Source of the DNA: an uncultured Propionivibrio sp.
GTDB taxonomy: Bacteria > Pseudomonadota > Gammaproteobacteria > Burkholderiales > Rhodocyclaceae
Reading direction: 5' to 3'
Assembly (NCBI GenBank): GCA_937923255.1
Contig: CALAIL010000028.1
Location: 31,776 to 95,775 of the forward strand
DNA length: 64,000 nt
Shown here: positions 1 through 9,489 of the stretch, in pieces
How the letters are laid out: each line of letters starts with the position of its first letter
Numbering within the stretch: the first letter of the stretch is position 1
Notes under the pieces: generated by a model
What the model saw: only the letters and a program-made list of their open reading frames with translations
Database searches by the model: none
Told to the model about the DNA's origin: nothing
Program-made: the position numbers and the translations under genes

Positions 1-240
1 AATGGACAGTTTTTCCTGGCCGTCTTTCAGGATGCGCGCGCCATTCTGGGTGATGAGGTAATCGGGCTGCACCTGATCGGAAAATTGCCGCGCTTGGGCG
101 TAACTGCGACCTGTGGCGACGACGATCGTGTGTCCGTCACGCCGCAGTGCGGCGATCGCTTTGAGCGCCGATGCGGGAATGGTGAAGCTGTGGTGGTCGA
201 GCAGCGTATGGTCGATGTCGAAAAAGAAGATGCGTTTCAT
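1..240 (-). CDS. HAD-superfamily (Cof-like) hydrolase, N-terminal part, cut by window edge
   Basis: The minus strand reads 80 residues from an ATG at 240 and runs off the left edge. The N-terminus MKRIFFFDIDHTLL carries HAD motif I (DxD, with Asp as nucleophile). It is followed by VVATGRSYAQA, a motif II-like stretch with the Thr used in Cof-type sugar-phosphate and nucleotide phosphatases. YLITQNGARI, where Cof proteins usually read ISxNGA, supports the same subfamily. The substrate cannot be told from a fragment lacking the cap domain and motifs III and IV. The start lies 38 bases from the end of prfC on the same strand, so the two may be co-transcribed. Confidence 0.75.
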   Translation of the reverse strand, partial: MKRIFFFDIDHTLLDHHSFTIPASALKAIAALRRDGHTIVVATGRSYAQARQFSDQVQPDYLITQNGARILKDGQEKLSI

Positions 241-278
241 GAAGTGGGGTTTGTGCAGCAGCGTACAGCGTGATGCCG

Positions 279-1937
279 TTAGCTCATTTTCTGGCCGTGT
301 TCGCGCGAATCGTGAAAGCCGATCTGCGCCCATTTTTCGCGCGTTACATCCAGGTTGTAGCGCGTGCTGGCAAGGTAAACGAGATTGCCGTCGACGTCGG
401 TAGCCATGCGATGCTGCTGTTCGCGCTCGAAGTTCCGTCGTGTCGCTTCGTCGGGAAAGGTCAGCCAGCGTGCCGTGTGAATGTCGGCAGGCTCAAAGAT
501 GGCGTCGACCTTGTATTCGGTTTGCAGGCGCTGGGCGACGACTTCAAATTGCAGCACGCCGACTGCGCCCAGCAGGAGCGCGCCTGTCGCCAGATTCTCG
601 AACACCTGGATGGCGCCCTCTTCGCCCAATTCCCGCAAGCCTTTTTGCAGCTGTTTGTTTTTGATCGGATCGCGCAGGCGTGCCATACGGAAAAGTTCTG
701 GCGAAAAATACGGGATGCCCTTGAAGGCCAGCGTTTCGCCTTCTGTCAGGGTGTCGCCGATATGCAGTTGCCCGTGGTTGTAGATGCCGATGATGTCGCC
801 GGCGACGGCATCTTCCATCAGAACCCGTTCATTGGCCATGAAAGTCAGGGCATTGGACAGCTTCATTTCCCGTTCGGCGCGCACGTGCCGTACTTTCATG
901 CCGGCGGTGTAGCGGCCCGAACAGACGCGGAAAAAAGCAATGCGGTCGCGGTGTTTCGGGTCCATATTCGCCTGAATTTTGAAGACAAAGCCGGTGAACG
1001 GCGCTTCGGCGGGCTGCACCATACGGCTGCCGGCATCGCGTGCCTGCGGCGGCGGCGCCCAGTCGAGCAGCGCCTGGAGGATTTCCTGCACGCCAAAGTT
1101 GTTGATGCCGGAGCCAAAAAATACTGGCGTCTGCCGGCCGGCGAGAAAATCGTCGAGGCTGAACGGGGCGCTGGCGCTGCGGATAAGGTCGACATCTTCG
1201 CGTAGCCGGCCGACTTCGAGCGGAAAATCTCGGTCCAGCAGTGGGTTTTCGATACCGTCGATTTTTTCTGCCGTCGTGCGTCGTTCCTCACCCGGCATAA
1301 AACGCAGCAGACTGTCATCGTGCAGGTGATAAACGCCGCGGAAGGTCTTGCCCATGCCGATCGGCCAGGTTACCGGCGCGCATTCGATGGACAGTACATT
1401 TTCAATTTCTTCGAGCAGCTCGAAAGGTTCGCGCACTTCACGGTCAAGCTTGTTGATGAAGGTGATGATCGGGGTGTTGCGCATGCGGCAAACGTTGAGC
1501 AGTTTGATCGTCTGCGCTTCGACGCCCTTGGCCGCGTCGATGACCATGATGGCGGCGTCGACGGCGGTGAGCACGCGGTAGGTGTCTTCCGAAAAGTCCT
1601 CGTGCCCGGGGGTGTCGAGCAGGTTGATCGTGTGGTTTTTGTATTCAAACTGCATGACCGAGCTGGTGACGGAAATGCCGCGCTGCTTTTCCACTTCCAT
1701 CCAGTCCGAGGTGGCGTGACGCGCGCTTTTGCGGCTTTTGACCGTACCGGCAAGCTGAATGGCGCCGCCGAAGAGCAGGAGTTTCTCGGTCAGCGTCGTT
1801 TTGCCGGCGTCAGGGTGGGAGATGATGGCAAATGTGCGGCGTTTCTGGACGTCGTTGAGAATATCGGGCGGAAAGAGCGTGGCGGTGGGCGAGGAACAGG
1901 TGCTGGAGGCGTTGGAGTTTGATGCGTCGGAAGTCAT
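279..1937 (-). CDS. prfC: Peptide chain release factor 3 (RF3)
   Basis: RF3 is the translational GTPase that recycles RF1 and RF2 from the ribosome after peptide release. The 552-residue product shows the G-domain motifs in order: G1 HPDAGKTT at residues 41-48, the switch region around [11 protein letters not shown]3 DTPGHEDF from residue 108, and G4 NKLD at 162. RF3-type domains II and III follow, ending in the usual WLTFPDE and [13 protein letters not shown] stretches. It is about 20 residues longer than the E. coli protein, mostly a Ser/Thr-rich start ([12 protein letters not shown]), so a shorter start near residue 25 is possible. The closely related EF-G and LepA have different C-terminal domains, so the call is firm. 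Confidence 0.96.
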   Translation of the reverse strand: MTSDASNSNASSTCSSPTATLFPPDILNDVQKRRTFAIISHPDAGKTTLTEKLLLFGGAIQLAGTVKSRKSARHATSDWMEVEKQRGISVTSSVMQFEYKNHTINLLDTPGHEDFSEDTYRVLTAVDAAIMVIDAAKGVEAQTIKLLNVCRMRNTPIITFINKLDREVREPFELLEEIENVLSIECAPVTWPIGMGKTFRGVYHLHDDSLLRFMPGEERRTTAEKIDGIENPLLDRDFPLEVGRLREDVDLIRSASAPFSLDDFLAGRQTPVFFGSGINNFGVQEILQALLDWAPPPQARDAGSRMVQPAEAPFTGFVFKIQANMDPKHRDRIAFFRVCSGRYTAGMKVRHVRAEREMKLSNALTFMANERVLMEDAVAGDIIGIYNHGQLHIGDTLTEGETLAFKGIPYFSPELFRMARLRDPIKNKQLQKGLRELGEEGAIQVFENLATGALLLGAVGVLQFEVVAQRLQTEYKVDAIFEPADIHTARWLTFPDEATRRNFEREQQHRMATDVDGNLVYLASTRYNLDVTREKWAQIGFHDSREHGQKMS

Positions 1938-2247
1938 GGTGGAAATCGTAGAAATGCCGTTACGGGCGGCGGAGGGTATGCGCGTACGGGAGGCACAAAA
2001 AATGCAAAAGGGCGAAGTATACCGGAGGCGGTCTGGAAAAACCGCCCCAACAGGTCGTGTTGGCCTTGTTGCGTAGAGTAGCCGTGGCGCGGAATGAGAC
2101 TAATACTAAGAATGCCGGAAAGCCCAAGGAAGTCAGATTGTACGGGGTGCAGGCCTGCCCACATGGCTACTGGGGCATTGGAAATACGCTAACATAAACG
2201 GGATTTTTATGAGCGGCAGCGCTCTCAAGACGGACAGGAGATAGATC

Positions 2248-2736
2248 ATGCCTGAAACTCACGGTACGAAAATTCCGCATCGCAAGCGAATTGCCCTGGT
2301 GGCGCACGATAACAAGAAGCAGGATCTGGTGGAATGGGCGCGTTTTAACCGCGGCTCACTGTTGATGCATGACCTCTGTGCGACGGGTACGACGGGATCA
2401 CTGATTGAGCAAGAGCTCGGCACGCAAATCCAAAAGCTCCAGAGCGGCCCGCTCGGCGGTGATCAGCAAATCGGCGCAATGATCGCAGAGGGGCTCGTCG
2501 ACTTCGTTATTTTTTTCTGGGACCCGCTCGAACCGCAGCCGCATGACCCGGATGTCAAGGCGCTGCTGCGCCTGGCCGTCGTCTGGAACGTGCCGGTGGC
2601 CTGCAACCGCGCCACGGCGGACTTTTTGATTTCATCGCCGCTGATGTTCTCGGAATATCAGCGGGAAATGCCCGATTTTTCCGCTTACACCCAGCGTTAT
2701 GAAATCGAAAGCAGCGTGGGCGCCGATTCGGAATGA
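2248..2736 (+). CDS. mgsA: Methylglyoxal synthase
   Basis: Methylglyoxal synthase converts dihydroxyacetone phosphate to methylglyoxal and phosphate, a bypass of lower glycolysis that relieves sugar-phosphate stress. The 162-residue protein has IALVAHDNKK at the N-terminus, the phosphate-binding LCATGTTG near residues 43-50, and GPLGGDQQIGAMI, where Asp72 matches the catalytic Asp. FFWDPLEPQPHDPDVKALLR is the typical family stretch. Length is close to the usual 150. A GACAGGAG ribosome site precedes the ATG. It appears monocistronic; a glyoxalase II gene (gloB) that would act on the product's glutathione adduct lies in this window at 45.8 kb. Confidence 0.95.
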   Translation: MPETHGTKIPHRKRIALVAHDNKKQDLVEWARFNRGSLLMHDLCATGTTGSLIEQELGTQIQKLQSGPLGGDQQIGAMIAEGLVDFVIFFWDPLEPQPHDPDVKALLRLAVVWNVPVACNRATADFLISSPLMFSEYQREMPDFSAYTQRYEIESSVGADSE

Positions 2737-2897
2737 GTCCGGCACGGCCGGCCGGCGGTCGATGGCCCGGATATGGAGAAGATTGCTTGCGCCTGCGCAG
2801 ACCTGATCTATACTGAAAATGCGCCGGTCGCCGGCGTGATTGCACAGCGTGGAACGCTGCGCAAGCAGAGGGAAAATACAGGAAAAGGAGGAACGCG

Positions 2898-3344
2898 ATG
2901 TTCAAGCATATTCTGGTACCGACCGATGGCTCTGAATTCTCCGAACGCGCGGTACGGCGGGCGGTTGCCTTCGCCAAGGAAATCGGCGCTGAAATTACCG
3001 CGTTTTACGCCAAGCAGGATTTTTCGGCGATGGGGTACTACGGAGAGGGATTTCTGGCCATGGCCAAGATGGATGAAAGCGAGGATTCTTATACGGAAGC
3101 CTATGCCAGAAAAGTGCTTGGTTTTGTCGAAAATCTCTGCCAGGAAGCAGGCGTTAAATGCCAAACGGTTAGTATTACCAGCGCCATGGTTTATGAAGGC
3201 ATTATCGATGCGGCGACGAAGGGTAACTGCGACCTGATTTTCATGGCTTCACATGGACGTAGCGGCATCAAGGCGCTGCTGCTGGGCAGCGAAACCAGCA
3301 AGGTGCTGACTTACTCGAAAATCCCGGTGCTGGTTTATCGTTAA
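2898..3344 (+). CDS. Universal stress protein, UspA family
   Basis: Single-domain Usp protein of 148 residues. It begins MFKHILVPTDGSEFSERA, the family N-terminal strand with the nucleotide-contacting Asp. It ends with MASHGRSGIKALLLGSETSKV, the G-x(2)-G-x(9)-G-S/T type ATP-binding loop, so it probably belongs to the ATP-binding branch. Usp proteins help cells survive starvation, respiratory and oxidative stress, but the partner here cannot be inferred. A clear AGGAAAAGGAGG ribosome site precedes the start. It is followed by a strong intrinsic terminator at 3381-3415, so it is probably transcribed alone. Confidence 0.92.
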   Translation: MFKHILVPTDGSEFSERAVRRAVAFAKEIGAEITAFYAKQDFSAMGYYGEGFLAMAKMDESEDSYTEAYARKVLGFVENLCQEAGVKCQTVSITSAMVYEGIIDAATKGNCDLIFMASHGRSGIKALLLGSETSKVLTYSKIPVLVYR

Positions 3345-3380
3345 GCAGTCGAGACGACCAGACCTGGAGTGTGTCGCGCA

Positions 3381-3415
3381 ACCGGGCAGTACGGATTTCG
3401 TACTGCCCGGTTTTT
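3381..3415. terminator. Intrinsic terminator between the usp gene and murI
   Basis: The arms ACCGGGCAGTACG and CGTACTGCCCGGT form a 13-bp perfect stem with a 5-base loop, followed by a T-run on the plus strand. The gene to the right (murI) is convergent, so the hairpin may serve both directions. Confidence 0.85.
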
Positions 3416-3440
3416 ATTGCCAGCGTTCAGTTCAGATAGC

Positions 3441-4226
3441 TCAGATGTCTATTTGTGCCGCGGCCTCTTGCAGACGCGGCAACAGCTGCGCCAGCCCCAG
3501 TGCGGGTAACGCGGCCTGCAGGCGTCCCGGGTGCGCCGTCGCCTGCAGAATGAGCCGTCCCTGACTATTTTCGGTTGTGCCCGCTAGTCGTCGGCACTGG
3601 CGGGCGACTGCCTCGGCAACATCGACGAGCTGTGCGCGTCCCGCGACAAGAGGGGCAAGCGCCGGGGCGAGAAACGTGTAGTGCGTACAGCCGAGAACGA
3701 TGCGGTCCGCGCCGGCTTCCAGCGTTTGTGCCAGATGATGATGTGCGGATTTGGCAAATCCGGGATCGTCAAGTTGCAGGGACTCGACCCGGTTTGCCCA
3801 GCCGGGGCAGGCGATGACATCGACGCAAACGTTTCCGGCGTATCGCTGAATCAGACTGGACAAGCGCATGCTGCGCGCCGTCGATTCCGTGGCCAGAACA
3901 GCGATGCGCCCGCTGCGCGTTGAATGGGCGGCGGGTTTAATGCCCGGTTCGATGCCGACTACGGGAATGTTCGGCAGGGCGCTGCGTAACATCGTGACGG
4001 CCGCTGCGGTGGCCGTGTTGCAGGCGACGACGATCAGCGAACAGCCTTGATCGGCGAGATAGCGGCCGATTTTCAGGACGCGCGCGCGAATGAAGGCTTC
4101 GTCTTTATTGCCATAGGGAACGTATGCCGTGTCGGCCAGGTAGCGCATATCAGCGGCCGGCAAAGCCTTTGCAATGGCCGCCAGTACTGAAAGCCCGCCC
4201 AAGCCGCTGTCAAAGATGCCGATCAT
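3441..4226 (-). CDS. murI: Glutamate racemase
   Basis: MurI interconverts L- and D-glutamate in the cytoplasm, supplying D-Glu for peptidoglycan. The 261-residue protein starts MIGIFDSGLGGLSVL, with the Asp-Ser pair of the family. The two catalytic cysteines are Cys69 in VVACNTATAA and Cys180 in VLGCTHYTF; PYGNKDE lies between the first motif and Cys69. Length is normal. The gene stands apart from other wall genes. Upstream of its start lie two strong hairpins at 4271-4377 that could fall in its leader. Confidence 0.95.
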   Translation of the reverse strand: MIGIFDSGLGGLSVLAAIAKALPAADMRYLADTAYVPYGNKDEAFIRARVLKIGRYLADQGCSLIVVACNTATAAAVTMLRSALPNIPVVGIEPGIKPAAHSTRSGRIAVLATESTARSMRLSSLIQRYAGNVCVDVIACPGWANRVESLQLDDPGFAKSAHHHLAQTLEAGADRIVLGCTHYTFLAPALAPLVAGRAQLVDVAEAVARQCRRLAGTTENSQGRLILQATAHPGRLQAALPALGLAQLLPRLQEAAAQIDI

Positions 4227-4270
4227 TGCGCTGCCAGCAAGTTCGCCTGGGTGGTGCGTGTGAGAGGGAG

Positions 4271-4377
4271 CGCCCTGAAATCCTTATGGATAAAGCGTTT
4301 CAGGGCGATGCTTGGGCAGGTCGGGAATTGATGCCCGACAAATGTAAACAACCGTCGGGCACAAAGCGCCCGACCTG
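4271..4377. repeat. Pair of strong inverted repeats, the second nested
   Basis: The first hairpin has perfect 10-base arms, CGCCCTGAAA at 4271-4280 and TTTCAGGGCG at 4298-4307. The second is a double palindrome: outer arms CAGGTCGGG (4317-4325) and CCCGACCTG (4369-4377) enclose inner arms TGCCCGAC (4332-4339) and GTCGGGCA (4354-4361). No gene overlaps them. The GCCC/GGGC theme resembles the dispersed repeat family elsewhere in the window, but the sequences are not the same. Confidence 0.7.
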
Positions 4378-4720
4378 TAGGAACGGCTTTTCCGCAACCC
4401 GAAAAAATAAGGCAGAAAACATAAAATGCCCGGAGGTCCTTTAAACACAAGGGGTTCAGAGCATCAAAAAACATAAACTGGAATACTGCGCCCGATAAAT
4501 GGTTAGATGAACGACCGTCGAACATAAATGCCCGACTTGCAAAATGCTTGCCCTAAAATTCCCGCGGATAAAAAAGTTCAAGGAGCCTGCCTTGAGATGC
4601 CCTATTTATAAGGGCTTCCGGGCGCCCCTTCGGAAATGCCCTGTTCACGCGGGGTTGCGGGCAGGTGTACGAGGTGTACGGCGCTGCGTTCTCTGCAAGG
4701 GCTGGCACCGGGGTGTGGCT
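4378..4720. other. Gene-free stretch with a degenerate copy of the dispersed repeat
   Basis: No convincing coding sequence is present between the murI leader and nqrM. From about 4590 to 4670 the plus strand reads GAGATGCCC, then ATAAGGGCTTCCGGGCGCCCC, then GGAAATGCCC and CGCGGGGTTGCGGGCAGG. This matches the left block of the repeat at 57,760-57,835. The part from 4378 to 4580 is relatively AT-rich and shows no clear feature. Confidence 0.5.
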
Positions 4721-4945
4721 TCAGTGCGTTGAATGGGGGGCGGCCGGGTCTTGCGCGTTGTCGGCATCCCCTGCGCCGGCTCTGCATTTGCCGGGCGTGC
4801 TGCCGCAGGCGCACGCAGTGTCGAGGCCGACGTTGGCGAGGCCGCCACAGGAACCGGCGATAGGCTTGCGGCCGGCCATGACGCCGACAGCCATGCCGGC
4901 GACGATGATGAGCAGGACGAGCAGGGCGAGTAGCCAGGTCAGCAT
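4721..4945 (-). CDS. nqrM: Na+-NQR maturation protein NqrM
   Basis: Small membrane protein of 74 residues. A single hydrophobic segment (about residues 3-22) is followed by GRKPIAGSCGGLANVG and a cysteine cluster, with Cys at 33, 45, 47 and 54. This is the DUF539/NqrM pattern; the family is needed to deliver iron to the NqrD-NqrE centre of Na+-NQR. It is the last gene of the nqr operon, directly behind apbE, which is the usual place. The C-terminal tail after residue 55 is variable and slightly longer than common. Confidence 0.9.
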   Translation of the reverse strand: MLTWLLALLVLLIIVAGMAVGVMAGRKPIAGSCGGLANVGLDTACACGSTPGKCRAGAGDADNAQDPAAPHSTH

Positions 4946-4947
4946 GT

Positions 4948-6129
4948 TTATTCTCCTGTGGATGGAAAGCGGGCTTCAAAGGCCGGTGTGGCCTGGCTGT
5001 GGAAGCCATTAGACGTGCGGCTGACGAATAGTGCAGCCAGATTGTGCCGTTGCGCGTAATCCAGCCCGCGCGCCGGCCCCAACGCCATGAGCAGGGTGGA
5101 TAAGCCGTCGGCGTCCAGCGCACTTGGGGCGGCGACAGTCACGGCGGCCAGATGATGGGTGACGGGGCGCAGGGTGCGCGGGTCGATGACGTGTGACAGG
5201 CGTTGGCCGTTGACCTCGCGGTAGTGGCGATAATCGCCGGAGGTCGACAATGACAGGCCATCGAGTACGACGATTTTCTGCGCCTGGCGTTGCTGATCGA
5301 GCGGCGCCTCGATGGCAACGCGCCAGGGCGAGCCGTCCGGCTTTTTACCGGCGCCGCGGATTTCGCCGGTGACTTCGACGAGGTAGTTGTGAATGCCGTA
5401 TGCGGTGAGCAGATCGGCGATGCGATCGACCGCATAGCCGGCGGCGATGCTGTTGAATTCAATGCTGATCGGTGCGTCCTTGCACAAGCGCGTGCCCTTG
5501 ATGCGCAGGTGTTGCAGGCCAATGCGCGGACGCAGGGCGTCGAGTTCGGCCGGTGTGGGTTCTGCGAAATGGGCGGCCTGGCCTGGCTTGGGGGCGTCGG
5601 CCGTTTCTGTTTTCGATGGCGGAGCGTCCGACGGTGACTGGGGTGGCGTTTGCTGCTGGATGGTGGATAGGTCTGCGGGCAGGTCAGCGAGAGCGGCCTT
5701 GGGGCCAAATCCCCAGGCATCGAGTGCAGGCAACAAGGTGATGTCGAACGCGCCTTCGCCGTCTGTGGCCAGTTGCTGTGCGTGATGCGCCAGCTCAACG
5801 GCTTCGTCCGGCATTTCCATGCAGGTGCCGGCGGCGGCTGCATTGAAACGAGCGACGGCGGAATCATCCCGGTAAGTAGATACGGCGCTGTCCAGTTGCT
5901 GGAGCATGGCCTGGATCTGCGCATGAAGCACCGGCGCTTCGGGGGCGTCCTGTGCGCGAACGTAGCTGATCTGGTAGGTGCTGCCCATGGTCGGGCCGGA
6001 GAGACGTTCGATCGGGGACTGTTGCCGGCAGGCGGTGAGCAGAAACGGGGCTGTCAGTACGGCGAAGACGGGCAGCAGGACAAGGCACCGCCTTGCCACT
6101 GACTGTATTGATGAGCGGATTTGCCGCAT
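4948..6129 (-). CDS. apbE: FAD:protein FMN transferase, lipoprotein
   Basis: ApbE transfers FMN from FAD onto a Thr of target proteins, here the NqrB and NqrC subunits encoded just upstream. The chosen start (ATG at 6129) gives about 393 residues with a basic n-region, a hydrophobic core and the lipobox LLTAC, so it is a periplasmic membrane-anchored lipoprotein. GPTMGSTYQISYV is the family N-terminal motif, followed by GEGAFDITLLPALDAWGF and later GDYRHYREVNGQRLSHVIDP and the DADGLSTLLMALG region that helps bind Mg and FAD. An Ala/Pro-rich insert near residues 155-190 is unusual. The frame is open further upstream into nqrF, but an earlier start would bury the signal peptide. Confidence 0.92.
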   Translation of the reverse strand: MRQIRSSIQSVARRCLVLLPVFAVLTAPFLLTACRQQSPIERLSGPTMGSTYQISYVRAQDAPEAPVLHAQIQAMLQQLDSAVSTYRDDSAVARFNAAAAGTCMEMPDEAVELAHHAQQLATDGEGAFDITLLPALDAWGFGPKAALADLPADLSTIQQQTPPQSPSDAPPSKTETADAPKPGQAAHFAEPTPAELDALRPRIGLQHLRIKGTRLCKDAPISIEFNSIAAGYAVDRIADLLTAYGIHNYLVEVTGEIRGAGKKPDGSPWRVAIEAPLDQQRQAQKIVVLDGLSLSTSGDYRHYREVNGQRLSHVIDPRTLRPVTHHLAAVTVAAPSALDADGLSTLLMALGPARGLDYAQRHNLAALFVSRTSNGFHSQATPAFEARFPSTGE

Positions 6130-6178
6130 CGACCACATTCTTCGCACCCGTTTGAGGCGGAGCCGTACAGCCCGCAGG

Positions 6179-7402
6179 TCAGCCGCCAAAATCATCCAGG
6201 AAGATGCTGTCGCGTTCGACACCCAGATCGAGCAGCATCTTGATGACGGCGGCGGTCATCATGGGCGGGCCGCACATGTAAAACTCGCAGTCTTCGGGCG
6301 CGGGGTGATTCTTCAGGTAGTTTTCGTACAGCACGTTGTGGATGAAGCCGGTTGGTCCCGTCCAGTTGTCCTCCGGCAGCGGGTCGGAGAGCGCCAGCGT
6401 CCAGGTGAAATTGGGGTTTTCCGCCGCCAGTGTGTTGAATTCGTCGATGTAAAACGCTTCGCGCAGCGAACGTGCGCCGTACCAGAACGAAATTTTGCGT
6501 TGGCTGTGCAGGCGTTTGAGCTGGTCGAAAATGTGCGAGCGCATCGGCGCCATCCCCGCGCCGCCGCCGATGAAGATCATTTCGGCATTGGTGTTTCTGG
6601 CGAAAAACTCGCCGAAGGGGCCGTACACCGTGACCTGATCGCCGGGTTTCAAGTTGAATACCCAGGAAGACATCTTGCCGGGCGGGATGTCGTCCCGGTT
6701 GGGCGGGGGAGAGGCCACGCGGATATTGAACTTGACGATGCCTTTTTCTTCCGGGTAATTGGCCATCGAGTAGGCGCGGATCGTGGTTTCTTCCACTTTG
6801 GAGACGAAGCGCCAGAGGTTGAATTTGTCCCAGTCGGCACGGTATTTCTCAGGGATGTCGAAGTCCTTGTAATACACGGTGTGCGGCGGGCATTCGAGCT
6901 GTACATAGCCACCGGCGCGGAAGTTCACATTTTCGCCTTCAGGCAGGCGCAGCGTCAGTTCCTTGATGAAGGTGGCGACGTTGGGGTTGGACTCGACCGT
7001 GCAGACCCATTTCTTGACGCCGAATACTTCTTCCGGCACGCGGATTTTCATGTTCTGCTTGACTGCGGTTTGGCAGGAAAGACGCCAGCCCTCGGCGGCG
7101 TCCCGCCGGGTAAAGTGCGGCTCTTCGGTGGGCAGCATTTCGCCGCCGCCTTCTTCGACGATGCATTTGCATTGACCGCAGGTGCCGCCGCCGCCGCAGG
7201 CCGAGGAAAGAAAGATGTTCTTCGCCGCCAGCGTTTGCAGTAGCTTGCCACCGGCGGGTACGGTAATCGTCCGCTCGCCGTTGATCTCGATATTGACATC
7301 GCCGCTGGAGACCAGTCTGGAACGGGCGAACAGGATAATGACGACCAGTGACAGCACGATCGCCGTAAACATGACGACGCCCAGCAGGATTTCGGTATTC
7401 AT
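6179..7402 (-). CDS. nqrF: Na+-NQR subunit F (NADH-oxidising, 2Fe-2S and FAD)
   Basis: NqrF accepts electrons from NADH on the cytoplasmic side and passes them through FAD and a 2Fe-2S cluster. The 407-residue protein has an N-terminal membrane helix (residues 5-25). A plant-type ferredoxin domain follows, with likely cluster ligands Cys69, Cys75, Cys78 and Cys110 ([14 protein letters not shown], then WRLSCQT). A ferredoxin-reductase domain comes next, with RAYSMANYP for FAD, the [15 protein letters not shown] nucleotide stretch and CGPPMM near the C-terminus. Length matches the family. It sits between nqrE and apbE in the operon. Confidence 0.97.
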   Translation of the reverse strand: MNTEILLGVVMFTAIVLSLVVIILFARSRLVSSGDVNIEINGERTITVPAGGKLLQTLAAKNIFLSSACGGGGTCGQCKCIVEEGGGEMLPTEEPHFTRRDAAEGWRLSCQTAVKQNMKIRVPEEVFGVKKWVCTVESNPNVATFIKELTLRLPEGENVNFRAGGYVQLECPPHTVYYKDFDIPEKYRADWDKFNLWRFVSKVEETTIRAYSMANYPEEKGIVKFNIRVASPPPNRDDIPPGKMSSWVFNLKPGDQVTVYGPFGEFFARNTNAEMIFIGGGAGMAPMRSHIFDQLKRLHSQRKISFWYGARSLREAFYIDEFNTLAAENPNFTWTLALSDPLPEDNWTGPTGFIHNVLYENYLKNHPAPEDCEFYMCGPPMMTAAVIKMLLDLGVERDSIFLDDFGG

Positions 7403-7420
7403 CTCGCTTTGCCTTTCTCG

Positions 7421-8029
7421 TTACAGCTGCACGCCGGAAAACGACATGAACCCCAGCGCCATCAGGCCGATGGTGATAAAGGTGATGCCCAATCCCTGCA
7501 GGCCGGCAGGCACGTCGCTGTATTTGAGCTTTTCGCGGATCCCCGCCAACGCGACGATGGCCAGCGCCCAGGACAGGCCGGAACCGAAGCCATAGACGGC
7601 GCTTTCAGCCAGGTTGTAATCGCGTTCGACCATGAACAGCGTACCGCCCATGATGGCGCAGTTCACCGTAATCAGCGGCAGGAATACGCCCAGCGCGTTG
7701 TAGAGGCTGGGCACGTATTTATCCAGCGTCATTTCCAGAATCTGAACGATGGCGGCGATGACGCCGATGTAGGAGAGCAGCCCCAAGAAACTCAGATCCA
7801 CCTCCGGCAGTCCGGCCCAGGCCAGTGCGCCGTCCTTTAACAGAAACCGGAACAGCAGGTTGTTGGCCGGTACCGTGATGGCCTGTACGACAATGACGGC
7901 GATGCCCAGGCCGATGGCCGTTTGAATCTTCTTGGAAATGGCGATGAAGGTGCACATGCCCAGGAAGAAGGCGAGCGCCATGTTCTCGATGAACACGGAG
8001 CGGAAAAACAGACTCAGATAATGTTCCAT
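7421..8029 (-). CDS. nqrE: Na+-NQR subunit E
   Basis: Integral membrane subunit of 202 residues with about six helices. With NqrD it forms the antiparallel inverted pair that holds an iron-sulfur centre inside the membrane. It begins [21 protein letters not shown] and contains the conserved [10 protein letters not shown] stretch, whose Cys is one of the iron ligands in this family, together with FFLGMCTF earlier. Length is typical (about 198). It is separated from nqrD by no more than one base and is followed by nqrF. Confidence 0.96.
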   Translation of the reverse strand: MEHYLSLFFRSVFIENMALAFFLGMCTFIAISKKIQTAIGLGIAVIVVQAITVPANNLLFRFLLKDGALAWAGLPEVDLSFLGLLSYIGVIAAIVQILEMTLDKYVPSLYNALGVFLPLITVNCAIMGGTLFMVERDYNLAESAVYGFGSGLSWALAIVALAGIREKLKYSDVPAGLQGLGITFITIGLMALGFMSFSGVQL

Positions 8030-8698
8030 TTAGGCGCCCTCCCGGTTGCTGACCTGCGGCGCCAGCGTCCATGCCGGCGCTTCCACCTGATCTTTCTTCC
8101 AGGTGCGCAAGGCCCAAATGATCAGGCCGATGAGGAAAAATGCCGAGGGTGGCAGCAGGAGCAGGCCGTTGGGCACGTACCAGCCGCCGTCGTTGACAAC
8201 GGGCAGGATCGTGACGCCGAACAGCTTGCCAGCGCCGAACAGTTCGCGGATAACGCCGAGCAGTATCAGCATGGCGCTATAACCCAGGCCGTTGCCGATA
8301 CCGTCCCAGAATGACAGTGCCGGCGGATTGGCCATGGCAAAGGCTTCGGCGCGCCCCATGACGATGCAGTTGGTGATGATCAGGCCGACGAATACCGACA
8401 GCTGTTTGGACAGCGTGAACGCATAGGCTTTCAGGATCTGGTCGACGACGATGACCAGCGAGGCGATGATGACCATCTGCACGATCATGCGGATGGAACT
8501 GGGAATCTGGCTGCGGATCATCGAGATAAACAGGCTGGAGAACCCGGTGACCAGCGTCAGCGCAATCGACATAACCAAGGCGGTCTTAAGGTTGGAGGTG
8601 ACGGCCAGTGCCGAGCAGATGCCGAGAATCTGCAGACCGATCGGGTTGTTTTTGACGATGGGGTCGAGCAAGACTTCCTTGAGGGTGGGTTGTGCCAT
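8030..8698 (-). CDS. nqrD: Na+-NQR subunit D
   Basis: Membrane subunit of 222 residues, paralogous to NqrE. The start [20 protein letters not shown] was chosen because it aligns with the family N-terminus and lies 2 bases behind the nqrC stop; the frame is open further upstream but inside nqr[20 protein letters not shown] is the conserved cysteine-containing stretch, and [10 protein letters not shown] carries the other Cys expected at the iron site. About six hydrophobic helices are seen. It acts with NqrE in moving electrons across the membrane during sodium pumping. Confidence 0.96.
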   Translation of the reverse strand: MAQPTLKEVLLDPIVKNNPIGLQILGICSALAVTSNLKTALVMSIALTLVTGFSSLFISMIRSQIPSSIRMIVQMVIIASLVIVVDQILKAYAFTLSKQLSVFVGLIITNCIVMGRAEAFAMANPPALSFWDGIGNGLGYSAMLILLGVIRELFGAGKLFGVTILPVVNDGGWYVPNGLLLLPPSAFFLIGLIIWALRTWKKDQVEAPAWTLAPQVSNREGA

Positions 8699-8700
8699 GA

Positions 8701-9489
8701 TCAGTTCCCTCCTGCGCGCAGTTGAGCCAGATACGGCCCGAAGCCCTGTGGCCCCAGCCAGAAGTTGAGCAGGTGGTTGACGCCGTTGCTGGTGAGTGTG
8801 GCGCCGGCCAGGCCATCCACCTGATGCACGGCGCGTGCGCTGTGGGGATCGACGCTGCCTTTGATGACGGTGATGTCGAATTTGCCCGCATCGTCGAAGG
8901 CTTCCTTGCCCGGCCACAGTGCTTTCCAGCGCGGGTTATCGACCTCTCCGCCCAGCCCCGGGGTTTCGGCATGCTGATAGAAGCCAAAACCGGCGATGGT
9001 TTTCAGGTCTTTCTTGAGCGCCATAAAACCGTGCAGCGTTGACCACAGGCCGTAGCCGCGCACGGGAAGAATGAGGGTTTCCAGTCCCTTGTCGCCCTCG
9101 ACGAGATAGACCACCGTCTGGTTTTCACGGCGCTTGATCGAGGCGATGTCCTCGCTGCCGGCCAGCGCTTTCGATGCGGCCGGATTTTGTGCCGCCTTGA
9201 GCGGGTCGAAGCGGGCGGCATCCTGCGTATCGTCGTAACGCCCGGTATTGAGATCGACGACACGCGCCTTGATCTTTTCGTTGTAAATACGCTTGACTTC
9301 GGCGGCTGACGCGTTGGCATTGGCCAGGCCGGCAATGACCAGAATGTTGCGCTGTTTGTCGAGTTGCCGGTTGGCGATCTGCTCGGGCTTCAATCCGACG
9401 GCAGCGCCTGCCACGACCACCGAACATGCCAGACAGACCATAAACGCCACACGCAGGGTGCGGCCCACGGATTCCTTCTGATCAGACAC
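8701..9489 (-). CDS. nqrC: Na+-NQR subunit C, covalent FMN carrier
   Basis: The 262-residue protein has one N-terminal membrane helix (about residues 10-32) and a large periplasmic domain that carries covalently attached FMN. The flavinylation motif is [10 protein letters not shown], placing the acceptor Thr at residue 231; it reads AGAT rather than the more familiar [18 protein letters not shown] and [14 protein letters not shown] are typical NqrC/RnfG stretches. Rnf complexes are excluded because the neighbours are nqrA, B and F. Its first codons overlap the end of nqrB by 8 bases, suggesting translational coupling. Confidence 0.96.
   Translation of the reverse strand: MSDQKESVGRTLRVAFMVCLACSVVVAGAAVGLKPEQIANRQLDKQRNILVIAGLANANASAAEVKRIYNEKIKARVVDLNTGRYDDTQDAARFDPLKAAQNPAASKALAGSEDIASIKRRENQTVVYLVEGDKGLETLILPVRGYGLWSTLHGFMALKKDLKTIAGFGFYQHAETPGLGGEVDNPRWKALWPGKEAFDDAGKFDITVIKGSVDPHSARAVHQVDGLAGATLTSNGVNHLLNFWLGPQGFGPYLAQLRAGGN

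Noticed and set aside
270-1205. Plus-strand open frame of 311 codons
   Set aside because: It is the antisense shadow of prfC, whose GTPase motifs are unmistakable on the minus strand.
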